DNA from: Nitrospirota bacterium
GTDB taxonomy: Bacteria > Nitrospirota > Thermodesulfovibrionia > Thermodesulfovibrionales > Dissulfurispiraceae
NCBI GenBank assembly: GCA_023476565.1
Contig: JAMCVZ010000014.1
Span: 30,972 to 94,971 of the forward strand
DNA: 64,000 nt
Direction of reading: 5' to 3'
The translations under genes were made by a program, and so were the position numbers. The notes beneath the pieces were generated by a model. The model saw only the letters and a list, made by a program, of their open reading frames with translations, was not told the DNA's origin and ran no database searches. Position 1 is the first letter of the stretch. Every line of letters starts with the position of its first letter. Positions 8,918 to 18,346 of this stretch are shown piece after piece.

Positions 8918-8986
8918 AGGCAATCTTAACCACAGGGGGCCGGAGAAATTTTATAAAAACGGTAAAGATGAAATTGCGGAGGGAGT

Positions 8987-10114
8987 ATGAAAAAAGGTCG
9001 GCAGTCAGAAATTATAAGAGGTGATTTGAAGAGGCTTGTTCTTTTTATCTTCCTCTTGCTGCCGGCTGCCGGCTGCTTGCTGCTGACTTCCGGCTGCAAG
9101 GACAAGGTGAAGCCGGGCGTTACGGATGTGAAGAGGCCGGCGGTCAGCGGTGTGGCGATCACAGAAATCCATCCGTCGCAGGTCGATGAATACTATGAGA
9201 CCTCGGGGACTGTAAAAGCAAAAACTATCAGCGCCGTTGCCAGCAGAGTGATGGGCACGGTGACATCATTAAAAGTAAAAGAAGGCGACCGGGTCCGCGC
9301 AGGCCAGGTGCTCATGACCATAGACGACCGCGATGTTGCGCAGAGGGTGAAAGCATCTGAAAAAGCGCTTGAAGCGGCAAAGCAAAACAGGTCTCTGTCC
9401 GATGTAACCTATCAAAGATACAAGAAGCTCTCTGATGAAAAGGTCATCTCGCAGCAGGAGATGGACCAGATAGAGACCCGGAAAAAAGTTGCCGATATCG
9501 AATACGAACGGGCAAAAGCTATGCTCGCGGAGGCACAGGTCAACCACGGCTTCACAAGGATAACGGCGCCCGCTTCCGGAGTGGTGACCGCCAGGAAGAT
9601 CGACCCCGGCAGCATGGCTGTACCGGGCGCGCCGGTCCTCGTGATCGAAGATACTTCGTCCTTTACGCTCGAAACAAACCTTGACGAAAGCCTTTCGGGC
9701 AAGCTCAGGGCCGGCATGCCTGTCGAGGTCGTGATCGATTCAATCGGGCAGCAGGCGAACGGCAGGATATCCGAGATCGTCCCATCCATTGATCCCCTGT
9801 CGAGGACCTTTCTCGCAAAGATAGACGTGAAGGGGCCCATGCTCAGGACAGGCCTTTACGCAAAGGTGAGGATACCTATCGGCAAAAAAGAGGTGATCGT
9901 GGCGCCTGAAAAGGCGCTTGTCGAGAAGGGGCAGCTTACAGGAGTTTATGCTGTCGACAGCAAAGGGATAATCACCTACAGGCTCATAAGGGCAGGAAAG
10001 CATTACGGCAGCGATGTCGAGGTCCTGTCGGGTGTAGGCCCGAACGACAGGATCATCGTTGACGGCGTTTCCAGGGCGGTTGACGGCGGGATCGTCAATG
10101 AGGTGAGGAAATAA
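8987..10114 (+). CDS. RND efflux periplasmic adaptor lipoprotein (HlyD/MFP family)
   Basis: 375 aa. The signal sequence ends in a lipobox (LLTSGC, Cys near 37). After a linker come a lipoyl half-motif ('[25 protein letters not shown]'-like, ~residues 87-113), a helical hairpin (~120-185), the second lipoyl half ('[17 protein letters not shown]') and beta-barrel and membrane-proximal domains. It bridges the TolC-like channel and the RND pump. Its stop overlaps the RND start (TAATG), indicating translational coupling. Confidence 0.9.
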   Translation: MKKGRQSEIIRGDLKRLVLFIFLLLPAAGCLLLTSGCKDKVKPGVTDVKRPAVSGVAITEIHPSQVDEYYETSGTVKAKTISAVASRVMGTVTSLKVKEGDRVRAGQVLMTIDDRDVAQRVKASEKALEAAKQNRSLSDVTYQRYKKLSDEKVISQQEMDQIETRKKVADIEYERAKAMLAEAQVNHGFTRITAPASGVVTARKIDPGSMAVPGAPVLVIEDTSSFTLETNLDESLSGKLRAGMPVEVVIDSIGQQANGRISEIVPSIDPLSRTFLAKIDVKGPMLRTGLYAKVRIPIGKKEVIVAPEKALVEKGQLTGVYAVDSKGIITYRLIRAGKHYGSDVEVLSGVGPNDRIIVDGVSRAVDGGIVNEVRK

Positions 10115-13100
10115 TGAATGTATTGGGGCCGGCAGGCAGGATAGCGAAGACCTTCATCAAATCAAAGCTTACGCCTTTGATTGTCATCGCATCGCTCCTT
10201 CTGGGCGTATTTGCGGTCATCGTCACCCCGAGGGAGGAAGAGCCGCAGATCGCCGTCCCCATGATCGATGTCCTGGTAAACTATCCCGGGGCATCAGCAA
10301 AGGAAGTGGAAGAGCGCGTAACAAAGCCCATGGAAAAGCTCCTCTGGGAGATAAAAGGAGTCGAATACATCTATTCCATGTCAAAGCCCGGGGCGAGCAT
10401 TGCAATCGTGCGGTTCTATGTGGGACAGGACATGGAGAACAGCCTTGTCAAGCTTTACAACAAGCTCATGTCCCACTACGATATCATTCCGCCGGGAGTC
10501 TCCCGGCCCCTTGTCAAACCAAGGTCCATAGATGATGTCCCCATCCTGACCTTCACGCTCTGGAGCGGCCGGTACAGCGGGTATGAGCTGAGAAGGGTCG
10601 CCGCCGAAGTAGCGGATGAGTTAAAGAAAGACAGCGATATATCCGAATTCACCATAATCGGCGGACAGAAGAGACAGGTGAAGATAAGCCTCAATCCCTC
10701 CCGCCTCAGGGCATATAATATCTCTCCCCCGCAGATAGCAGGAATGCTGCAGAAGGCCAATTTCATACTGCCTTCCGGCGCTTTCCCTTCGGACAACAGG
10801 GAGCTCCTGGTCGAAACCGGCGGGTTCCTCAAAAACACACAGGAAGTAGGGAATGTGGTCGTCGGCGTTTTCAATGATAAGCCTGTTTACCTGAAAGATA
10901 TTTCTAATATAGCGGACGGGCCGGAGGAGCCCTCGAATTACGTTTTTATGGGCTTCGGCCCGGCCTCAAGCCGTGGAGGGCCCCCCCTCTCCTCCACGGC
11001 CCCCCCCTCTTTATCAACGGGCTCCGGCCAATACGAGGCCGTGACCATCGCCATCGCAAAGAAAAAAGGAACTAACGCGACCCATATCGCTGAAAGGACG
11101 CTGAAAAAGATAGAAGCGATCAAAGGGAACATCATCCCGTCAGGCGTGGAGATCACAACCACGAGGAATTACGGAGATACCGCAAAAGAGAAGTCCGATG
11201 AGCTCCTCGAACATATGCTTATAGCAGCGATTTCCGTGACCATACTGATCGCCCTTGCACTCGGCTGGAGGGAATCCATTGTGGTCGGCGTGGCGGTTCC
11301 GGTAACCCTTGCGCTCACCATACTCGTAAATTACGCGTACGGCTATACGCTGAACAGGGTCACGCTCTTCGCCCTGATCTTTTCGATCGGCATCCTGGTC
11401 GACGACGCCATAGTGGTTGTTGAAAATATTCATCGTCATTTCAGAATGGGCACGGTCGACCCCGAAACAGCGGTGCTCGCAGTGGATGAGGTCGGCAACC
11501 CGACCATACTGGCCACCTTCACCGTAATAGCAGCCCTCCTGCCCATGGCATTTGTCTCTGGACTGATGGGGCCGTACATGCGCCCGATACCTGTCGGCGC
11601 ATCGGCTGCCATGCTGTTGTCTCTGCTTATAGCCTTTATCATCAGCCCGTGGCTGAGTTACATAGTGCTGCGCGGGACAAAAAAAGACAGCGGGGCGCAT
11701 ATCGAGGAAAAAGAGAACAGGATGCTGACGGCGCTCAACCACCTGTACGAGAAGAACCTCAGGGGCCTTCTCGAACATAAGAGGAAAAGACTTGTCGGGC
11801 TTCTCCTGGTGCTCCTGCTGATGGGTGGCGCAATCATGCTGGTGCCTCTGAAACTGGTCACGGTAAAAATGCTCCCCTTTGACAACAAGAGCGAACTGCA
11901 GGTCATCATCGATACGCCCGAAGGAACGGCCCTTGAGGAAACCGCGGCGCTCTCGCGGGAAATCGGCGAATACCTGAAGACCGTGCCGGAGGTCACCAAT
12001 TATCAATTATACGTCGGAGCGGCGGCGCCGTTCAATTTCAACGGGCTGGTGCGGCATTATTTCATGAGGGCAAGCAGCAGCGGGGCGGATATCCAGGTCA
12101 ATTTCGTCCCCAAGGGCGAGAGGAAGGCCCAGAGCCATGATATCGCAAAAAGGATCAGACCGGAGATCGACAGGATCGGCGAAAAATATCATGCGCGCAT
12201 CAAAATTGTGGAAATCCCTCCGGGACCTCCGGTGCTGAGCACACTGGTAGCCGAGGTCTACGGACCTGATTTCAACAGGCAGATCGGGGTAGCGCGGGAG
12301 ATCAAGGAAATATTTAAAAAGACCGGCGGGGTAGTCGATGTCGACTGGTATGTTGAGGACGACCAGAAAAAGATAACCTTTGATGTCGACAAAGAGAAGG
12401 CCGCGTATAACGGAATCAGCACCGAGGCTGTTTCGCAAACCCTCAGGATGGCCCTGGACGGCGCGGTTGCCGGGCTCGCCCATATTGAAAACGACAAAGA
12501 ACCCGTCGAATTGTACCTGAGGACACCCCTTGCCGAAAGGGCGGGAATAGAACGCCTGAAGGAGATAGCCATTCCTTCGGGCAACGGGACCCCTGTCCCT
12601 CTTTCCGAGCTGGTCAAAGTAAAGGAGGGGATAGAGGACAAGACTATTTACCGGAAAAACCTCAAACGGGTGGTATACGTAACCGGAGATGTCGCCGGCA
12701 CCGAAGAAAGCCCCGTATACGCCATACTTAAAATGAAAGAGATGATAAAAAATCTCAAGCTGCCCGAGGGCTACGAGTTGAAGCAGTATTCATCCGTCCA
12801 GCCGTGGATCGAGGACAAATACTCCATGAAGTGGGACGGCGAGTGGCACATCACCTATGAGGTCTTCAGGGACCTGGGTATAGCCTTCGCAGCGGTGCTG
12901 GTATTGATCTACATCATGGTGGTCGGCTGGTTTAAATCGTTTGTCGTTCCCATTGTCATCATGGCGCCGATCCCCCTCTCGCTGGTGGGAATCCTGCCGG
13001 GGCATGCCCTCATGGGCGCATTCTTCACCGCGACATCCATGATCGGGTTTATAGCCGGGGCAGGCATAGTCGTCAGGAATTCCATCATCCTGGTCGATTT

Positions 13101-13350
13101 CATCGAGCTCAAACTCTCCGAGGGTGTCCCGCTCAAAGAGGCGGTTGTGCAGGCGGGTATCATCAGGTTCAGGCCTATGCTCCTTACCGCAGCGGCCGTC
13201 GTCGTCGGTTCGTCGGTCATACTCTTCGACCCCATATTCCAGGGCATGGCCATCTCACTGATGGCGGGCGAGGTGGCATCCACACTGCTTTCAAGGACCA
13301 TGGTGCCGGTCCTTTACTATGTATATAAGAAACGGACAATAAAAGCATGA
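10114..13350 (+). CDS. RND-family efflux pump, inner-membrane subunit (HAE type)
   Basis: 1078 aa with twelve predicted helices and two large periplasmic loops. TM4 reads [15 protein letters not shown]: the paired aspartates are the proton-relay pair of AcrB-like drug pumps rather than of CzcA-type metal pumps. TM10 has '[14 protein letters not shown]' with Arg where AcrB has its Lys. Control by an ArsR-type repressor nevertheless hints at a metal or metalloid signal. A low-complexity insert rich in Pro, Ser and Gly (residues ~288-306) coincides with a GC-rich DNA hairpin, arms 10971-10979 and 10991-10999. Confidence 0.9.
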   Translation: MNVLGPAGRIAKTFIKSKLTPLIVIASLLLGVFAVIVTPREEEPQIAVPMIDVLVNYPGASAKEVEERVTKPMEKLLWEIKGVEYIYSMSKPGASIAIVRFYVGQDMENSLVKLYNKLMSHYDIIPPGVSRPLVKPRSIDDVPILTFTLWSGRYSGYELRRVAAEVADELKKDSDISEFTIIGGQKRQVKISLNPSRLRAYNISPPQIAGMLQKANFILPSGAFPSDNRELLVETGGFLKNTQEVGNVVVGVFNDKPVYLKDISNIADGPEEPSNYVFMGFGPASSRGGPPLSSTAPPSLSTGSGQYEAVTIAIAKKKGTNATHIAERTLKKIEAIKGNIIPSGVEITTTRNYGDTAKEKSDELLEHMLIAAISVTILIALALGWRESIVVGVAVPVTLALTILVNYAYGYTLNRVTLFALIFSIGILVDDAIVVVENIHRHFRMGTVDPETAVLAVDEVGNPTILATFTVIAALLPMAFVSGLMGPYMRPIPVGASAAMLLSLLIAFIISPWLSYIVLRGTKKDSGAHIEEKENRMLTALNHLYEKNLRGLLEHKRKRLVGLLLVLLLMGGAIMLVPLKLVTVKMLPFDNKSELQVIIDTPEGTALEETAALSREIGEYLKTVPEVTNYQLYVGAAAPFNFNGLVRHYFMRASSSGADIQVNFVPKGERKAQSHDIAKRIRPEIDRIGEKYHARIKIVEIPPGPPVLSTLVAEVYGPDFNRQIGVAREIKEIFKKTGGVVDVDWYVEDDQKKITFDVDKEKAAYNGISTEAVSQTLRMALDGAVAGLAHIENDKEPVELYLRTPLAERAGIERLKEIAIPSGNGTPVPLSELVKVKEGIEDKTIYRKNLKRVVYVTGDVAGTEESPVYAILKMKEMIKNLKLPEGYELKQYSSVQPWIEDKYSMKWDGEWHITYEVFRDLGIAFAAVLVLIYIMVVGWFKSFVVPIVIMAPIPLSLVGILPGHALMGAFFTATSMIGFIAGAGIVVRNSIILVDFIELKLSEGVPLKEAVVQAGIIRFRPMLLTAAAVVVGSSVILFDPIFQGMAISLMAGEVASTLLSRTMVPVLYYVYKKRTIKA

Positions 13351-13371
13351 AACTGAATTGAGGAGGTTCAC

Positions 13372-13602
13372 ATGTACATTGCACAAACAGACAAATGGTA
13401 TCTCGAAAGAATAGTATGGCTCATAGCCGGAGTATTCACGTTGTCCAGCGTCATACTGGCATGGGTCCACAGCCCCTACTGGCTGATCCTGACCGTGTTC
13501 GTGGGTATAAACCTGATAATATTTGCGCTCACGGGGTTCTGCCTTATGGCAAACATCCTGTATAAACTGGGGGCAAAACCGAGACTTCAGAAAAACCAGT
13601 AA
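13372..13602 (+). CDS. DUF2892 (YgaP-like) small inner-membrane protein
   Basis: 76 aa. Two membrane helices (residues ~12-32 and ~36-58) and the ending 'GFCLMANILYKLG' match the DUF2892 family, which is also found as the C-terminal membrane part of the rhodanese YgaP. GAGGAGG lies upstream of the ATG, and it follows the RND gene by 21 bp, so it is probably the last gene of the efflux operon. Its role is unknown. Confidence 0.78.
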   Translation: MYIAQTDKWYLERIVWLIAGVFTLSSVILAWVHSPYWLILTVFVGINLIIFALTGFCLMANILYKLGAKPRLQKNQ

Positions 13603-13608
13603 GGGGAG

Positions 13609-14619
13609 TGGGGTCAGACTTAACTATTGACATTTGCCCTTTCCCCCTTTAACAATCTAATCACTTTCTCAATTTCCTCTTCCGATTGCGCTCTCTCTTT
13701 AAGATGCCTTGTTACTACTACCGGATCTTTTCTTATGAATTCTGCTATCTCTTTGTTCTTATAACCATACTCACTTGCTACAAGGCTCATCAGTCTCTTG
13801 CCAACCGATAGCTCCCTTGATTTGCTCCTTCTGCGTATCTGCTCCAAAGAGACCCCATACAATTCCTCCACCGCTCCGGCTACCTCCTCTAAAGTGTACT
13901 GCCTCTCCCTTCTTTTCCTGCTCACTTTATCGGCGCTCTTCTTAATTACTCGATCAACAAACCTTTCATCTCCCAGTATCCTTTGCTCAACCGTGCTGTA
14001 AATATTCTCTTTCCTGATTGCCGCCTCATCTCCCATGTAAGCTCTATAGAGTCTTCTTGCCGTTCCCTTATTCTCTGAAAATATTCGCAAAACCTGGTCA
14101 GTATCAACTATATCTTGCTCCTTTGTCTTTTGAATATAGCTCCGGTGGCTGCTCCATTGATACTCAGCAGGTGTCTTCGTTATCTTTGCCCTTACCGGGT
14201 TGCAATGGATATATTTAACCAGTGATTGCAAATACTCATCCCGGTCACAGAGGATTGCCTTATATCTCCCCTGAAAAAGATGGCCTACTGTTTTATATTT
14301 CCTGTTGAAATACATGGTATAGCTCTGGTTAATACCCTGGAGTATCTTTGATAGCGGCGTCTTTTGCATCTCTATGAGCACATGCACATGATTGCTCATC
14401 AACACATAGGCATAGAGAAGAAATCCATATCTCTCTTTATATAGGGATAGTATCTCAAGATATTGCAGGAAGTCGTCTGGTGCCTTGAATATCTTCTGCT
14501 TCTGGTTTCCACGTATGATGACGTGATAAAATGCTCCCTCAAATTCGATTCGTGCTTTTCGTGCCATGCTGAAGAATAGCAGAGGATTTTCTAAATGTCA
14601 ATAGTTAAGTCTGACCCCA
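13609..14619. mobile_element. RAYT element bounded by a perfect 27-bp inverted repeat
   Basis: Arms at 13609-13635 and 14593-14619 (beginning TGGGGTCAGACTTAACT) are exact reverse complements over 27 bases and tightly enclose one REP-associated tyrosine transposase gene. RAYTs act on such terminal palindromic repeats through single-strand HUH chemistry. The right arm lies within the end of the DinG-like helicase gene and supplies its stop codon, and three tandem ~12-bp copies of CATAAAGATTCC-like sequence lie beside it (14617-14653). Perfect arms suggest recent insertion. Confidence 0.85.
13620..14567 (-). CDS. REP-associated tyrosine transposase (RAYT, Y1_Tnp/TnpA_REP)
   Basis: 315 aa. The N-terminal Y1 transposase domain (residues 1-~150) has 'FYHVIIRGNQKQKIF', the HUH histidines in SNHVHVLIE, and 'YIHCNPVRAKI'; a catalytic tyrosine is expected near 'HRSYIQ' or earlier. 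The C-terminal half carries a DnaA-like helix-turn-helix ('YGYKNKEIAEFIRKDPVVVTRHL', ~residues 268-290). RAYTs mobilise or maintain REP palindromes, usually as domesticated single copies. The stop lies inside the left inverted-repeat arm. The frame is intact, so it may be active. Confidence 0.88.
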   Translation of the reverse strand: MARKARIEFEGAFYHVIIRGNQKQKIFKAPDDFLQYLEILSLYKERYGFLLYAYVLMSNHVHVLIEMQKTPLSKILQGINQSYTMYFNRKYKTVGHLFQGRYKAILCDRDEYLQSLVKYIHCNPVRAKITKTPAEYQWSSHRSYIQKTKEQDIVDTDQVLRIFSENKGTARRLYRAYMGDEAAIRKENIYSTVEQRILGDERFVDRVIKKSADKVSRKRRERQYTLEEVAGAVEELYGVSLEQIRRRSKSRELSVGKRLMSLVASEYGYKNKEIAEFIRKDPVVVTRHLKERAQSEEEIEKVIRLLKGERANVNS

Positions 14620-16545
14620 TAAAGATTCCCCATAAAGATTCCATAAAGACTCCAGAAACTTCCGCCCGTACGCCATGGTCTCGATCCGCTCATCGCAGAT
14701 GATCACCCTGCCGCTGTCGTCCCTGGAGCGTATCAGCCTCCCGAACCCCTGCTTGAATTTGAGCACGGCCCGCGGCACCGAATACTCGTAGAATGAGTTC
14801 CCGCCCCTCCTGTCGATTTCCTCTGTCCTCGCCTTTGCGATCGGCTCTGTAGGGACTTCGAAGGGCAGTTTTGTGATGATCAGGCATTTAAGCGCATCCC
14901 CCTTCACATCCACCCCTTCCCAGAAAGAATCGAGGCCGAAGATGACACTGTTTTCGCTCTCCCTCATGATCTCGAGCATGAGACTGTTCGGCATCTCGCC
15001 CTGGATCATGGGATTAAGCTCCATATCGGTCAGTTCATCGAGCGCCGATTCCCAGGTCTTTTTCATTACATCCCTCGAGGTGAAGAGCACGAGCACACCG
15101 CCGTCTTTTTTAGATGCCTCTGCAATTATCACTTCGGCGAGCCTCTCTATGCTGCCGGGGGTTTTAAGATTTATGCCCCTTTTGATTTCAACGGCGACCT
15201 GCTTGCGGATATCAAACGGAGAGGGGACGGCTACCCTTTCAGATTCCTCAAGCCCGAGCACATTCGTGATAAAACCGAAATCGCCCGATACCGAAAGCGT
15301 TGCGGAGGTGAGTATCATTGCCTGGTGCTCCGGCACGATGCTGTTCGTTACAAAGTCTCTCGGATAGACCGGCGACATCCTGAGCGCGATCCTCCTGTCC
15401 TCTATATCGGCCCACCTTACAAAACCGGCAGTCCCCTCCAACGGCCCCTCGCTGATCGCCTCCATGCCGTCCGCAAAGGCCTTGAGCTTGATCAGCGCCG
15501 CCTTCATCTCAAGCTCATCATCTTCCTGAAAAAGCCCTGTTGTGCCGGTCTTCATCTGCTCGATGAGGTTATTTATCGAGCCGGAGAGGTCCATCATCAT
15601 ATCCTTGAATCTGAATTTTCCTTTTATTGTCACCCTGTGGGTTAAATTACCCTTCACCTGGACCCACAAGAGCCCCATCTCTGTCCTCAGGTTTTCGACG
15701 GCTGCAAACAGGTGCGGTGATTGAGCGAGGAGCCCCCTGTACGTGCCCCGCTCATCAAGCCTCAGGAATTTGTTCATGATATAGTCGAATCCCCTGTTTG
15801 AGAGGGTTATGCCCGCTACCTCCGACAGCACATGATCAAGGGCGTGCGCCTCATCAATGATCAGCGCATCCGCGCAGGGCAGGATTTTCGAATCCTCGGC
15901 GAGCATGGCGTTGATGCCGACCAGGGCATGGTTTGCGACAACGATCTGCGCCTTTTCCCATTTCTGCCGTGCGGCGAAATAAAAGCATTTGCCGAAAAAG
16001 CCGCATTGCAGGCCCTTGCACGCGTCAGAATCGGAACATACCTTGTCCCAGATGGAAATCCTTTTCAACCCGCAATCCTCTCTATCTCCTGTCTTCGCCT
16101 TTGGGGCCCACCTCAGCAGCCCCGCATATTCCTCTCCCTCTGTTTCATCAGCGGCCCTGAATGCATTGAGCCGCCTTAAACAGAGGTAGTTCCCCCTTCC
16201 CTTCGCTATGGCATAATCGAACTCCCTCAGGCCGGAAAGAAATTTCAGATCCTTTGAGATTATCTGCTCCTGGAGATTTATCGTCCTTGTGGAGATAAGC
16301 GCGCGCTTGCCGGAAAGCATCAAAGGAACAAGGTAGGCGAAGGTCTTGCCCGTGCCTGTGCCTGCTTCCGCCAGCAGAGTTCCGCCTCTCTCAAGGGTTT
16401 TAGAGCATGCCCTCATCATCTCCAGTTGCGGCTGCCTGAGCTCATAATTCTCCATCGCAGCCCCTACGGCTTCTGTCAGAAACCGTTCCGCATGGCGCGA
16501 GAGATCTGAGGGGATATCGTTGCCGTCTATATTATAGTTGTCCAA
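14605..16545 (-). CDS. dinG: DinG/XPD-like ATP-dependent DNA helicase
   Basis: 646 aa superfamily-2 helicase. Q-motif-like 'ELRQPQLEMM', Walker A 'AEAGTGTGKTFAYL' (~residue 58), an Fe-S cysteine cluster between residues ~105 and 195 (CLRR, DCGLKR, VCSDSDACKGLQCGFFGKC), the DEAH box 'IDEAHALDH', and C-terminal motifs 'FGLDSFWEGVDVKG' and 'QGFGRLIRS'. Such 5'-3' helicases resolve R-loops and damaged structures. The last residues (WGQT-stop) are encoded by the RAYT terminal repeat, so the original C-terminus was replaced or trimmed by the insertion. Confidence 0.87.
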   Translation of the reverse strand: MDNYNIDGNDIPSDLSRHAERFLTEAVGAAMENYELRQPQLEMMRACSKTLERGGTLLAEAGTGTGKTFAYLVPLMLSGKRALISTRTINLQEQIISKDLKFLSGLREFDYAIAKGRGNYLCLRRLNAFRAADETEGEEYAGLLRWAPKAKTGDREDCGLKRISIWDKVCSDSDACKGLQCGFFGKCFYFAARQKWEKAQIVVANHALVGINAMLAEDSKILPCADALIIDEAHALDHVLSEVAGITLSNRGFDYIMNKFLRLDERGTYRGLLAQSPHLFAAVENLRTEMGLLWVQVKGNLTHRVTIKGKFRFKDMMMDLSGSINNLIEQMKTGTTGLFQEDDELEMKAALIKLKAFADGMEAISEGPLEGTAGFVRWADIEDRRIALRMSPVYPRDFVTNSIVPEHQAMILTSATLSVSGDFGFITNVLGLEESERVAVPSPFDIRKQVAVEIKRGINLKTPGSIERLAEVIIAEASKKDGGVLVLFTSRDVMKKTWESALDELTDMELNPMIQGEMPNSLMLEIMRESENSVIFGLDSFWEGVDVKGDALKCLIITKLPFEVPTEPIAKARTEEIDRRGGNSFYEYSVPRAVLKFKQGFGRLIRSRDDSGRVIICDERIETMAYGRKFLESLWNLYGESLWGQT

Positions 16546-16699
16546 AACAGCCCCGCTCTCTATGAATCCATTGCCTTTTATTTAATAACATACTGCCGGG
16601 TTATTGCCAGTCTCAGGATTTTATCGACAACACTCCGGAACTAAACGTTGACGGTAAAAGATATGTCGGACTACAGGAGCATTCTATATTTGAGGAGAT

Positions 16700-16746
16700 A
16701 TAAAAAAACTGAAGGCAGGCACAGGCAGTGATCCTGCGCCCGCCCG
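16700..16746 (-). terminator. Rho-independent terminator of the HU gene
   Basis: Directly after the HU stop on the minus strand, GGGCGGGCGCAGG pairs with CCTGTGCCTGCC around a short ATCACTG loop, followed by TTCAGTTTTTTT. This is a stem plus T-run, the classic intrinsic terminator form. Confidence 0.75.
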
Positions 16747-16750
16747 GAAA

Positions 16751-17023
16751 TTATCTTACAGCATCTTTAAGAGCTTTGCCGGCGCTGAACTTCGGGACCT
16801 TTGTTGCAGCGATCTTGATTACTTCGCCTGTCCTCGGATTGCGGCCTTTTCTTGCCTTTCTCTTTGATACCGAGAAGGTGCCGAAGCCAACCAGCGTGAG
16901 CTTTTTCCCCTTCTTCAGTGTTGTTTTGACTGCATCGATCATTGCATCAAGCGACCTTGAAGCATCTGCTTTCGTAAGCTTCGCACCGGATGCGATCTTC
17001 TCGATCAACTCGGTCTTCGTCAT
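16751..17023 (-). CDS. hup: HU-family DNA-binding protein
   Basis: 90 aa, full family length. It starts [18 protein letters not shown], has the dimerisation helices and the beta-arm '[24 protein letters not shown]' with the conserved 'GRNPRTG' tip that intercalates into the DNA minor groove. It acts as a nucleoid-bending protein. AAGGAGG lies 6-12 nt upstream of the ATG and a strong terminator follows, so it is monocistronic. Confidence 0.95.
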   Translation of the reverse strand: MTKTELIEKIASGAKLTKADASRSLDAMIDAVKTTLKKGKKLTLVGFGTFSVSKRKARKGRNPRTGEVIKIAATKVPKFSAGKALKDAVR

Positions 17024-17198
17024 CTAATCCTCCTTAAAGATACAAATATTTTTATTTATTACCGATTAAAGTATCAGGAGCAACCATATTTGTCAAGCAT
17101 TTTCGCACCTATGAAAATATTTGATTAATCAGGATATGAACCGCCGATACCTTTACTAAAAGCCGCTGATCTGCTATAAATAATAGTTGAGGCGCCGC

Positions 17199-17273
17199 GG
17201 GCGATTAGCTCAGTGGAAGAGCGCTTCCTTCACACGGAAGAGGTCGCTGGTTCAATCCCAGCATCGCCTACCA
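17199..17273 (+). tRNA. tRNA-Val (anticodon CAC)
   Basis: A 75-nt cloverleaf with encoded CCA. Acceptor GGGCGAT/ATCGCCT has a G1:U72 wobble; D-arm GCTC/GAGC; anticodon stem CTTCC/GGAAG around TTCACAC gives anticodon CAC (17231-17233), reading GUG valine. The T-arm is GCTGG/CCAGC with loop TTCAATC. Confidence 0.95.
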
Positions 17274-17304
17274 TAACTTCAAGAACCGGAAGCCAGGAGC
17301 CCCT

Positions 17305-17865
17305 ATGAGCAAAAAAGGGAAGTATGAGCTTGCCCTCTCCAATTACAGCAAAGCCATCACATTGAATCCGGGAGATTACAGGGCATACAACAACCGGGGG
17401 AACGTATATCAGCAAAAAGAAGAGTATGACCTTTCCATCGCTGATTACAATAAGGCCATCCAATTAAACCCCGGGTTTGACCTGTCCTATATAAACAGGG
17501 GGAATGCCTACCAGAAGAAAGGCCGGTACGAACTTGCCGTCGCTGATTACAATAAGGCGATCGAATTAAACCCGTCAAACGGCATGGCTTATAACAATCG
17601 GGGGTTCGTTCTTATTCTTATGAAAAAATATGCGGAAGCTGAACAGGATATCAAAAAGGCGCTTGAGTTCAATCCGAACAATATTTACGCCTTGAACAGC
17701 ATGTCTGAGCTCTACTCGGCAAAAGGCGACGTGACCGTGGCCTGCACATGGCTGAGGAAGGCCATAGAAAAAGGATACAACAACTGGAACTATATAAAGA
17801 CATCCGGAACGTATGACGGGATCCGGCATTCTTCCTGTTACAAGGAAATAATCACCGGCAAGTAA
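17305..17865 (+). CDS. TPR-repeat protein, cytosolic
   Basis: 186 aa with at least four tetratricopeptide repeats: residues ~4-26, 27-60, 61-94 and 95-128, each carrying 'YNNRGNxYxxKxxYxxAIxDYNKAIxLNP'-type consensus. A C-terminal 'A-WLRKAIEKGYNNWNYIKT' segment resembles Sel1/TPR endings. There is no signal peptide; the protein begins inside a repeat, so it may be truncated at the N-terminus. AGGAG lies 6 nt upstream of ATG 17305, supporting this start. It sits 31 bp behind tRNA-Val. It is a binding scaffold with unknown partner. Confidence 0.75.
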   Translation: MSKKGKYELALSNYSKAITLNPGDYRAYNNRGNVYQQKEEYDLSIADYNKAIQLNPGFDLSYINRGNAYQKKGRYELAVADYNKAIELNPSNGMAYNNRGFVLILMKKYAEAEQDIKKALEFNPNNIYALNSMSELYSAKGDVTVACTWLRKAIEKGYNNWNYIKTSGTYDGIRHSSCYKEIITGK

Positions 17866-17934
17866 TCCACCCTTTACGAAAGGAGGGCAATCACTATCCT
17901 TTCGGTATGTCCATTGGAGAAAGCTCACCTTTAA

Positions 17935-17973
17935 ACTTCCCCCTCCCTTTTTTAAAGGGGGATGTAGGGGGAT
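17935..17973. repeat. Dispersed palindromic intergenic repeat (CCCTCCCTTTTTTAAAGGGGG type)
   Basis: The sequence CTTCCCCCTCCCTTTTTT followed by AAAGGGGGATGTAGGGGG forms a near-palindrome. Elements of this form are common non-coding repeats in many bacterial genomes. Apart from this repeat and a possible 20-codon leader ORF (18266-18328), the stretch 17866-18346 shows no gene. Confidence 0.5.
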
Positions 17974-18265
17974 TACTTAAATTTGGGCATTACATTTATA
18001 ATTAGCAACTGTTTCCTTATTTCACATCAATGTAGCAGAATAAACACAATCCTGCACCGGCTGATCATATTATTTCCCTCTTCTTTCAATGACATTTATT
18101 TGGCATGCTTGTTGCTAATATTACTATACTATACCGACTGGCAATGTTCCTTGAGAAGAGGTTCGTTTTTTTCTTGCAATAAGGCCCTGCATGGGCTAAA
18201 ATGAACATATTTTTTTCAAAGTGGAGATACCTTCAACAAAGGGGGTGGTAGCGGAAGAGAGAAAT

Positions 18266-18328
18266 ATGAAAAAGGCTTTTATCAAAAAAGTTGTTGCAAA
18301 TCCGCCTTTGGCGGGCAAACTGAACTAA
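18266..18328 (+). CDS. Possible 20-codon leader peptide upstream of the porin
   Basis: ATG 18266 opens MKKAFIKKVVANPPLAGKLN, ending at TAA 18326-18328, 18 nt before the porin start; AGAGAG lies upstream. The segment encoding NPPLAG contains a CCGCC/GGCGG hairpin. It may be a leader or a chance ORF. There is no family match. Confidence 0.25.
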   Translation: MKKAFIKKVVANPPLAGKLN

Positions 18329-18346
18329 CCATAGGAGGGTTAGGAA

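Noticed and set aside
11140..12006. 288-codon antisense frame in the RND gene
   Set aside because: His/Gln/Arg-rich composition typical of antisense shadow; the sense frame is a full RND pump.
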